Below, piece after piece: positions 11,801 to 23,800 of a DNA stretch of 64,000 nt. Below the pieces are notes generated by a model. It was not told where the DNA came from. It saw only the letters and a program-made list of their open reading frames with translations, and did no database searches. The translations under genes were made by a program, and so were the position numbers. This DNA comes from Mytilisepta virgata (taxonomy: Eukaryota > Mollusca > Bivalvia > Mytilida > Mytilidae). Every line of letters starts with the position of its first letter. Position 1 is the stretch's first letter. The stretch spans positions 26,629,139 through 26,693,138 of the forward strand of contig CM051512.1 of assembly GCA_028015205.1 (NCBI GenBank), given 5' to 3'.

Positions 11801-14800
11801 AATTAAAATATACATATATATATTGAAAGTTGCAATGTTACTTTCTATGATACAGAAGGTATTTTATATATATGTATTCGGTAATTTTGAACATTTTAAA
11901 ATTGTTATATTTTCAGTTGGACACATGTGAGATGGTTAGATCCTAACTCGACATACATGAGAATTATCGCAGTCTGTATTATTATTGTTTTCTGGCAGGT
12001 AAATACATACATGTGTAGAATGAAATTACAGTCAAACCTGCTTGAAAGGGCACCTCTATACAGTAAATCACTGTCTATAAAGGACACCTCTATACAGTAA
12101 ATCACTGTCTATAAAGGGCACCTGTGTACAGTAAATCACTGTCTATAAAGGGCACCTCTGTACAGTAAATCACTGTCTATAAAGGGCACCTCTATACAGT
12201 AAATCACTGTCTATAAAGGGCACCTCTGTACAGTAAATCACTGTCTATAAAGGGCACCATAGAAATGTCCCTTTCATGAACAAAGCTTGTTGAATTAAAA
12301 TTTTTATAAAGGACACCTGTTCATACAGGGGCAATTTTTTTCGGGTCCCTTGGGTGCCCTTTATACACAGGTGTGACTGTATATAATAAATACTGGTACT
12401 AAAATGGAAGTTAATATTTTTGTCATGCTTATACCACAAAACACATATTATTAGTTCTCCAATTTTCATGGATTTTGTGGGACACTGAATCAAAGAATAT
12501 AAGAATTGTTGTGAGCAGCAATATTGGTATGTTATTATATTAACATAACAAATTATTTCTGTCCATCTTTATTTTACATCTTTATGTCTTGTTGCTGATG
12601 ACAGATGTTAATAATCAAATTTGTAATGGATACAGCTATTTCCAGTTTTACATAGTACAAATAATTATATATTGATTGTTGTTAAAAAAAAATGTGAATA
12701 AATCTCCAAAACATAAATATTATTCAGCCACATACTTACATTTTTGTGTATTATTATCATTATTACATGTTTGTGTGTTATTATCACATACTTACATGTT
12801 TGTGTGTTATTATCACATACTTATTATCTGCTACTTTATAGTGTAAATTTATAATCTAATGTCATTGGAAAAAATGTGATGAACAAATTTTCAATATTGC
12901 ACTGTATTATCAATGGTCTGTTGTTTTTTTTTTCCAGTTGGCAGAATTGAATACATTTTTCCTGAAACACATATTAGAAATACCTGAATCTCATCATTTA
13001 AATTTATGGAGACTTCTACTCATCTCATTAATGTCAGCTCCTACGATAAGGTAAGATTGTTCGAAACATACAGATTTTTGAAAAATAAATTTCAAGTCAT
13101 TGTAGGCAGAAGAAACTTTGTTTTACCATTGAAACTGGCTACAGGATTATGTCCCACTGTAACGTAATGCCAATGACCTCTGTAATTATCAGCAACCTAC
13201 GAAAACAATATTCACCTAACATATTTCCATAGATACCGCTTGGCCAAACAGAACGAGACTTGACGGGAAGCATCTGTTGGAGGTTTTTTACAAAGTTTCC
13301 TTTTGTCCAGATCAGGCGACATACATGGCCGCCATTGTCAATTCTTGTTTCTGATTGGTTGATTTAAAAAAGAGAATTTTTTCTCTTAAACTGCTTGGCC
13401 AAATACAGCCAAACTTGACAGAAAGTGTCTATGACATATAACAATATAACAAAAATCTACAGAACCGCAGAATTGCTTGAAACCAAACATGGTCTGAATG
13501 TTCCTCTTAAGGTGCTCACCAGGTGTTGTTACTCTGGTGCTGCCGATCACTAATTCAAAATAGCCTTCAGCAGAGGACTTAAGTTAACCAAAGACACTGT
13601 GAGAAATACATGCAAAAATCTTCTGGAGAACCGCCAAATTTTAGAATCTGGTGACCTGGAAGTAGAATGACATTGATGAAGAAAAAATTGGTTCACCACA
13701 CTTCATAGTGATAGGGAGAAGTGACTTTTCTCTTTGAGATACATTAATAAAAATGGCTTTCATGCCAGGTGAGCGATACAGGCTCAGCCCTCTGAGCCTC
13801 TAGTTTTTGTTTGTTGTTGATTGGGAAGAACAGACAGATTTCTTAGTTGTTAGAGAATTATTTTATTAGTATTCATCACTTTCCAACATAAAAGTTTTTA
13901 ATTAGGTGAAAAGTATGTCAAGAGAATTACGATATTTCAGTAGTAGTTGTATTTTTCATACAAGAAAAGAAAAACATAAAAGAAATATACGAGATGCTAA
14001 AGATTTTTTTATTCATTGCTAAAAATTTTCTATAGATACGAAATATACAAGATTTTATTCTACTCATTGTCTAAAATTTTATATATGACATCATCAGTGA
14101 TGAATTCATATCTTCAACTGTGGCAAATATAATTTGAGCAGTGAAGTTTTATCTTTAACTAAATTTAATTTTCTTTTAATAAAAATATAGAAGAATGAAC
14201 ATGGTAAATTACATCTTGCCGAAACTTGAATATACATGATAAAAGTTTAAGCAGAGGAATGATTTTTTTATGGTTGTTTTTCAACTTAAAGTCATTATGG
14301 AAACTTTACCATATTATTTCAGACAGTGGTATGTATATGTTACTGATGTACAGTGTAGAAGAGTGGGAATGCAGTGTTGGATGTTTTGGTAAGACTGTAG
14401 CTGTATATGTATATTCATCAATATTTAAAAAAATATATATATTTTTGGCACAAAATATGCTGGAATTACTTCCCTTACCTGCCAAAACAGCTGAATGAAA
14501 AAGCTTTATTCTGTAGATAATTTTTTGGTTTTTTTTATTCATTACAAATAAGCCAAAAAAATATATAGTATTTCACTTAAATAAAGCTGACTGAAAGATA
14601 ATAATGATACATTGCAAATTGAATTAAGATGCTTTACACATTGATACACTGTATTTATCCAAGAGATTGCTGCCTCCATATTTGCAATAAGATAAGATAA
14701 GATCACCATCTGGATTCAGGTTAATTGGTAGATACTAAGTAGTATAGTTATTCTTTGGACAGCTATTATACATGTATATATAATAACATTTTGAATTCTT

Positions 14801-17800
14801 ATATTTTAAAACCAGTAATTAAAACGATTACTTTAATAAAATTTCATTTTCAATTTTTACCCGATCTCTGATCGCCATAACTTTTTTTTTCAAACGGGCA
14901 GCTATCGCAATAATTAAACTTCGCAATTTTGCATTGGGTAGAAAAATCGCAATAATAAGTGCACGCGAAAATTTCAGTATTGACAGTATCAGGATCTTCA
15001 CAATTGAGAATATAATATAACGTTTGTCTATCTGATAGATTTGTAAAGGGTTGAGATTTTAATGATATAAATTTTAAAAAATAGTTCTTTCCTCATATTA
15101 GTATACTTTTCACTAATTTTCAATATGAAAAACATATTAATACAGTGAAAAGTGTGTCTGCTTAAACAACTTAAAGACAGTGATTGTTTAAATTATGTAT
15201 AAAAATATCTAGTTTTCAGAATCCTGAATATTGGAAAAAAGAATAATTTGAACTTTTTTTTTTATCTCTTTGTTGCTTGTGTTATTGAAGTTAAGTTTTC
15301 AGATGTACATCCCATACTTATGTTATTTGTAGTGCTATAACACTGACAGAAGCCATACTGTGTTGTAAGTTTGGGTTAGAGCTGTTTAAACAGACTTCCA
15401 TTATATACATTTTACTGTGGTTAACTATACAGGTAAGTCTGTTTTGTAATTACATGTAGCTATACAGTTGAATTTTTTTTGTCAATTGCTCTGCATTAAA
15501 ATTCCGAGGGTGTGTTATAACAGTAGACGAAATTTTACACTGAAAATTTAGACATGCTTAAGTCAGTTTCAAATAGTTTTGTTGTTTCAAACCATTTTTA
15601 TAAAAAAATATGTTATTTTGATATTTGTTTGTTTGAACCTTATATCTAGCTTTGAAAAGGTTTACAAATGTTTTCTTTTGATTTTAAAGAATACATATTC
15701 TGTACATTAAACTTGTACTGTAGCAAAGTTTCAATTCGTTTATGTAAAATTGTAAGGATTATATTTTATAGTAATTTCAAAATATGTTTGTGTGAAATAT
15801 TAAAATGCTTAGCAATAGGTCTTTGAATTTAATATCAATTAATTTGGAAGTGAATGAGACAGAACACTGAATTAGTTAAATTTTTCTTCTAAATTCCCTT
15901 GATTTCACACAATCATACAACACAACCTTACATAAATGTAGTGTATAGGGATATTTAAACTTCCGCTCTAAAGGAGAGGGGGGGGGGGGTATACTGTTTT
16001 ACCCTTGTGTGTCTGTCCATCTGTCCGTAACAAAATTTTTTGTCACACTTTTCTCCGCAACTACTCATTACAGCCACTTGATATTTTGTCAGAAGCCTTC
16101 TAGATATGCCATGTCGTGGGATACATTTTCGGACCAAGGCAACATTTACCTTTCGACCTTATCAAAAAGCATGGGTAACACTAGTGAGCAATGGCTCACA
16201 GTACATCTTGTTTTTATAATGGGACACTATATAGTGTTCATCTCTTATAGCCCCAGATCTTTTATGCAGGTAAGAGCCTGATTCAGGTGTTTCTATTTTC
16301 AGATAATTGGTAGTGTTTTATGTGTGTATTTATGTGCTATGTTTGCAAGAAACTGGAGATGGAAGGTAACATCATAGTTATTAGTGGAAATATTCTATCT
16401 ATTGTCATAATCATTTTAATGATTTCCCTAGGCATTTTTAGCATGATAACCTGCCATGCCTTCTTCTCAGGGCACCATTCTGGCCTCTGGATACTTTTTT
16501 AAATGGGCCCTGACAAAGCTTTGTATGCCCTCTAAATTTTTTAAATTAAACCCTTTCTGAGCCCTCATTTCTTAATTAAGGTATCTTACTGTGTTTGACA
16601 ATATTTAGTTTTCTCAGTTAAGGAATAAATGTGTTAATTAGTTACAGGATGTTCATTATAATTCATAACTATAGCAATTTTTTACCTTTACTTTATGCTG
16701 TGCCCCAAGAAAAAAGATTTACACCACAAATCGCCTTAACTAGGAAAAATTACAATGGCCTTAACAAATTTCTTGGAAAAACACTACGTTTAATTAACTT
16801 TTAAGGACATGTTTATATTTCATTGTCTGATTATAGTTATCGCAACAAATTGGGACAAGCCGCGCAATTATTTTCCTGTTACAGAAGTCATGAAATAATA
16901 GGCTGCCATTAAGTCTGTACGTTTCGTTGAAACATGGGAGATGGCTCAAAACGATCGCCATACACGGGCACATATCCAGTTATATTTTTGGGGTGTGAAG
17001 TCAGTCTACTTTTTCTGTAATTTGAGAAATCACGAGCCATGGTAAAAAAGTCTCCTTCCGCAAAGTAAAATGTACCTCTTTCATGCTCTCCATGTAGAAT
17101 AAACATTTTCTTGGTTTTATACATTTAATCCTTTCAATATTTCTATGTCAAATGCCTCAGGTAAATACACTTTTAAGACAACACTAGTTATTCTGTTATC
17201 ATGGTTGGTTTTGTTATAGTAGGTCCATATATCATGGTGCAATTTTAATTTTTTTTATGGACTTCTTTCGTATCCCTCAGGTCAAAGTTCATTGCAGGTC
17301 TTGAGCCATATACTGTGAATTCATTATTTTTGTTAACATGAATTTTTGTGGATTGGGGAAAAAAGACACATTTGTGCGTTCTTAATTTCATTGATTTCAA
17401 ATTTTTAAAAAAAAATGACAAGAGTTATTAATGGTGAAAAGTGTTCAAAATCAAAATTTAAATAAGCATTTTTCTGTTATGCAACATGATCAATGATATC
17501 GTTTTTCTAAGATTTGATTTGTATTAATGACCATTAGTGGCTTAATCAATTTATATATATAGAATATTACATGGCTTTTTTCATATCATCCCCAATATCA
17601 ACCCGACATGCCAATATCAGCCTTAGAGCTGGGTTGAATGGAGTGTGTAATGAAAGAAGCCATATCATATTCTTTTTATCGTATGTTTAAATTTTAGATG
17701 AATGGACATGAAAAGGGTTTCATATCTTACATTGTTTGTATCAAGTAAAACATACAGAATAAAATGTACACATTGTTTGAAGTATTTCTATATTTTCATT

Positions 17801-20800
17801 AATTATCGAACTTAATATTCCATCCTGTTCAGCAGACTAGCATCATTATCCCCTGACAACATGGTGATTCGTTGAAATGTATTCAGTCATTAAAGGACAA
17901 ACGAGGAACATAACAAAAGCAATTGACATAGTTACATAACATAGTTCATTTGGTTTTTAAATTCGTTGACGGAGTTGTCCATGAAATCCAGAAAAATTGG
18001 TGTGCCTCGAATAATAAGTGTTTCACAGTACTGGTGTCATATGAAAAAGTCAAAATACTATATGACACAGGGTTTAAACATTTGAGATTTATATAATTAT
18101 GTGGCTATTGAATGAATAACATTTATTTGATTGTTTTGAAGTCCTTGGTATAAAGTTATTCCTTATATGTTAATTTTATGGAATATTCTGTTTACCGTAA
18201 TTACTCTATTTATTCGACTCTAAAATACACCTATTTTTCTAGGAACATTGGAAATTTGTCGAATTTCTTTTCAAAAGTAAACTTCCAGGTTGGAAAAATT
18301 CAATAAATTTTACTTAAAAATCGATCTTGTTTCAATCAAATTTATTAATATAGATAATTTAAATGGTTTAGAAAGTGGAACGTAACACTCGATGAAAGTA
18401 ATTAACTTACCTAAGAAGTTAAAATTACTGACTGCCACCACCTGAGAACGATCGTAACTTTGACAATTTTGAAATCGTCGAAAAAAAAGTTGTCAAAAAA
18501 TTCAAATTTCCTTGAATTTTCAAAAGTGTCCAATAATTAGGGTTATTACGGTACTTGGCATTGAGGGTTACTTTTGTTATTTTAAAATTATTTATAGTGT
18601 ATTGGTGATAGTAGCCCCTATGTTGGCATTTTAATATACCGGTACTCCTTCTTAACATCTTCAAAGGAGTCTAGACTTTAATTGATTTTTCTGGGCTTGT
18701 CTTATGGGTTGGGCAGTGCTCCTTGTTGAGGACTACAAGGTGGCCTCCTGAAATTATGATTCTTGTTGAAATAGATGTTTTTATGGGGGAAGATTATGTC
18801 AATATAACAATATGTTTTGTTTTTCTTAGAAGCTAAAATTATGTATGGTCAGTCTTGCTTTCCTTTGATTATTTTGTGTTTTATTTTTGTGTTTTACAGA
18901 AGAAAAGGTACTTTCACTTGTTCGGAACTGAAAATCATGAAATATTTCACTTTGTGTTTTTCTTTTGTTCAGATACATCAGATGCAATTCATTCCTATTT
19001 ACTTATATAAGATTCTCTCTGTACAATGTGGAGTCCTGTTATGAATCTGTCAATCTTTTCACAGTTCAGTCCTATGGGATGTTAACTGATTAAAGCATAT
19101 CCCATATCTTTTCATTTTCATACACTGGATGTTATCTGATTAAAGCATATCCCATGTCTTTACATTTTCACACATGTAACAGAATATTGGAATGTATTGT
19201 GTTCAGATTTCATAATAGTCGGCGCCAAAACATAATGTAAAGATTTATTTCAATATCTCAATACATATTTTACATAAACCAAAAAATTTATTTCTTATTA
19301 TCTAATTCTGTTGGAAGAAAAAATCTAATCAGCAGTTGTGAAACTGAGATAAAGAATTTGTAATATTTGGCAATGATACATAAATTCAGTTAAAATTTTT
19401 AGTCTTTAAGAATGGAAATGATAACCACAATTATATAGTTAAATAGGTGACCACATGCATTTTGAACTCGCAGTGGCAATTGTTGTTTCCTGCAATGTTT
19501 TAAATGACATATTAAATCTTTTATCAATTCAGACAATTGTGTATTGTGTGTTACTGTTCCAATAATTTGCCAACTTAAAAGATATAAAGTTACTCGATCA
19601 AGATAAAATGCAAGTAGTTGTTAGCCCATTTAAAACATTTTAAATATATACTTGATTAACAGTTTGTTATATATGTTTTTGTGCTATTTATAGAATAGAT
19701 CATTTCGAAATCCTAAATATAGAACCCAAAGGTACAAAATAAAAGTTTTTGTCCAGTCCGTCTAACTTTCTATCTGTTCACATTGGAATGAAATGAAACC
19801 TGCGATGATTGTTGTGTTTCACATATAGTTTTTCTGATTGTTGATAAACAAGGACTTTGTTTTATATGACCACAAATATTTAAATTTGTTTTGTGGTACA
19901 AGTGTGTCTTCATCGGCAGTGACCACGGACATTAGGTGTCCATCTCATTTACTTTTGTTCTGTTGTATGTATCCTTATAATATTTTACTGTTGCCCCATA
20001 AGAAATACAGCTTGGGATTGATTTTGGGAAATCTGTCCCATTCTGTTTTATATTATTCCTTTTTTTTTTGATAATTTTTTCTGTAACTTTTCAAATTTTT
20101 ATCTGATATTGATTTTTGTTTTTTAATGTTCCTTGATGAAAATGTAAAAACGTATTTACAATTTTTTTCACTATTTCTTATACTGATTTAGAGATATAAG
20201 AGGTCGAAAAAGGGACATATCTTAATTTTTGTAACTTTTTTATTTCTTATTCGATTTTGATGATTATATTTAAATGGTTTGTCATAAGAAATACAATATA
20301 AGTTTTTCAAGGCAATTTCGTTTAACTTTTATTAAAGATTTTTCAGTCTTTTACAGTTTTTGAGTTTTTGAGTGGCCAAGAAAGCAATGTGGCTGGACAT
20401 GTACATTTTTTTAGTGCCCTATGGGCAACACCTAGGTGGACTATAGGTTTGCACTCTGTCCATCCGTCCTCCTTCACTCACACCACAGTTTTCTGGACTT
20501 TTTTCAGAAACTGTTTACCCAACTGATCTTATTTTTGGTATTTGAGCTTATAATGATGAGCTACAGATCAAGTTTGAGTGTCAGGCTGATCAAATAATTA
20601 TTGTGAAAGTTATTGCCATGGGAAATATGTATAATTGCCAAATAATAGTTTTCTGGACTGTTAAAAAGCTATTTTTAATATATTTTGTGTATACTTTGAC
20701 TGTGACAAGTGTTATCATAAATATCTTCTTAGTATCTGAATGAACTCTAAAGAACTGTCGCAATTCATTAGTACTGTTTATCGATGGCCATAAAGTTGCA

Positions 20801-23800
20801 CCATAAAATCGATGGCCATAAAGTTGCACCATAAAATCGTTTCTGTAGAACATTAAAGTTTCTGATTATTTTAACATATTTAACATTCAATGTATATTCT
20901 GGTCAGTTTTAAGGTTGTTGCTTGATGTGTAAAGTTAGTTAGATGTTTGCAATATATAAATATTGTACATGAACTCAATGTTGTTTTTTTTTAATTAATA
21001 TTGAGGTGTAAAATGGACTTTTCGCAAACCCTTTTACCAAATATTGCCCTTGGAAATAGGAATTATTGTCAAAATATTAGTTTTCAGGATTTTTTCACAT
21101 AGGAAGTAACAGTGATTCATTTTTATATTCAGATATACTTGTGTATGCTTTATCAAATGTTGACACTGTGTGCCTTTGACATTTTTAAATTTATTTATTG
21201 AAGAAAAGGGATAAGACATGTTTTTGTATCATAGACAAACTGCAATTTTTGTTTAAATTTTTGTTTGTTTTTGTCTTTGTTTTTTGGGGTTTTTTTTTTG
21301 GGGGGGGGGGGCAGTTGGGTTCATATAAATTATTAATAACAGCATCAAATTAATTTTAAAAAGTATTTTAAATCTCATTTCAGATACATATATTAGCATT
21401 TTTAGCAACATTATTATGTACATTAAATTTTCTTAAGATAGATAATTTTTCACAAAACATGATAAATTATGAATTCAACAAGACAACATGCGTGATTATT
21501 GCACGTTTCAAATCTTTCGAAACAATTATTTTAAAAACATGTCTTATACATATGTAGCATTCTTTCCTGCATTACATAATTAATATCTCATATCCTTTGA
21601 TGAAATATTCAGTGACTTTGTAGGTGTCCTATTGCAATGCCAAATTAATGGTACAAGTGTACTACTGACAGTCTAAATGATCCAGGCCACAATCTCTTTT
21701 TACTTTGTTTTTTGTTCACATTATTCTTTTGATAATCAGAACTTTGCAAAAAATTTGCTGATAGTTGTTTAAATACTTAAATTAGGAATTTTATTTCTTT
21801 TCTAAAAAAGAATAAATATCAACAGGAAGCATAGAGTACTCCTAATTTTTTAGGTGTTCAACTTTAAAGAAGCACCATTTTAAATTTATATAAGTTCTCC
21901 ACTATGAAATGCAGTCTTTTGATCAAGTTATTTTAGGAAGGTCCCTTTTGTAATTCAGTGAGAAAAAAACTGAAAAATGTTGTAATACAATGTATTGGTT
22001 TCCTTTCCTGAAGACAAGTTGGGTTCCAAAAGTACTTCACAGTCAAAATAGTAAATTTCAAATTGAAGATTGCTCCATTATTGTCTTGGAATGATGTTTT
22101 GGGAAACACCCAAAGCATGACAGTTTCAGTTTTTCATCATCACTTAAACTGCTTTTAGAACTTAGTTGCATACTTTCTGCTCTATCGATTGCATTTTCAA
22201 TGAGTAATGATGATCGATCTTCTTGAATTTTTATAAAAGTTTCATCTATTTCAAGGTCGTCTTCATCTGTCAGATTAGCCATATCTTCTTTGTATTTCTG
22301 TATAAAACAGGAAACATTTTGTAGAGACTCTATTGGTTCCAACATGTCTTCTAAAATTTTCAAATCTTCAGCAGATATTAATTTTCTTAAATCCAGGTAT
22401 TGTAAAACATTTGCAGAATATTTCATAGTTTCAAGTTTTTTTGGTTTAGCCATTCCTTTTGCTTGCAGATAAAGTTTCATTTTGGATGTGTCCTCTTCAT
22501 TTAACTGGTTTGAAATTTTACATAACAGCTTTGCATAAAGATCCTTCACTTTCATAACTTTGTCCATTTTGAAAATGTGTTTGACTAAATTGTTTGCTTA
22601 AAAAAAAATGTTGTCTTGTTTGATGGTATACAACTATAATTAAAGGATGAGATGATAGTCTGTGTTTGTGTCAGAACTTCACAGTAAGATATAATTTGGC
22701 AATACTTCAAACTTTGAATTTAAAAATATGTATACGTAATATTTAAAAATTCATAAATGGGACAGTCACAATACTAAGTCTTTAGACATAGTTTGCATAT
22801 TTATAATATTTGAAATTTAAATTTGTGTCATAAAAATACATCGATTTTAAACTGTGATAACTTGCGACAAAAAAAAATGTCAAGGTTGGCCTCGTTACTT
22901 AACACAGTTTGCATTTCTAAAGTTTTTGGTTGAAAAAAGTCATAAAATATACTTTGGGTTGATCTTAGACTGATAACTTATGTCAAAAAGTTGTTAAGAT
23001 TGGGTTACTGTTTTACATTATCATATTTATATTTACTTTTAAATCTTTGTAGAATAATGTCCCATTGGTTTATTATTTCATAATTGAAACTTAAATATGT
23101 AAATTAGAAAGATTAGAAAAGAAGTTATATACAGTATTCAACAAAAAATTTTGAGGACACAACTTGTGTTACATTAATCTATTAAAAAGTTGTTGTTTTT
23201 TTTTTTCGCATAACGTAATTTAGACATTTTTTTTTAAATTGCACAATCGACGATACAAAATATTGAAATGTCATTTTTCAAATTATTGTGGTACATATGT
23301 ATTATAATGGAAAATATGGTTTGATTGGTGGAAGTAGGCTGATGGCCACTACAGAAGGCTAAATTATCCGACCCTACCCAACCATCCTCCTTTTACAGTG
23401 GCAGTCAAAATTGGTTCCCCTTTGTTTCCCATCCCACCCCTAATTGAATTGTTTGATAAATTGAACTGGTTCTCGTCCTGAAGAAGCATGAAATATTTGC
23501 CACTGGACGTTAAGCAACAATCAATCAATCGATTGGTGGAATTCTTTTAACTTTTGTGGAATATGTTCCTTATATTCCATGTCATTAGGGAACAAACATT
23601 TGAGATTTTTTTCTTTGGATGAAGATAGGCAAGAAAGGAATCAAAAGAAAGATGGGTAAAAAATTTGGTTAAAAAAGAGGGAGCAAAAAAAAAAATGGTT
23701 ACAAAAGAGCTTGCAATATTCAAATAGAATACGAAAAATTAGAATTTTCACCTTAATTTCTAAAGGCTTGTAAAAATAAACATTTTTATGTTTTCTGACT

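Noticed and set aside
16909..17124. 71-codon frame on the - strand
   Set aside because: Some composition like coding DNA, but no homologue recognised and no splice context; it lies in a PTDSS1 intron.
18974..19044. Alternative PTDSS1 exon after an acceptor at 18973, phase 0
   Set aside because: It gives only 23 residues without similarity; the acceptor is ordinary and the candidate at 21384 fits the last helix better.
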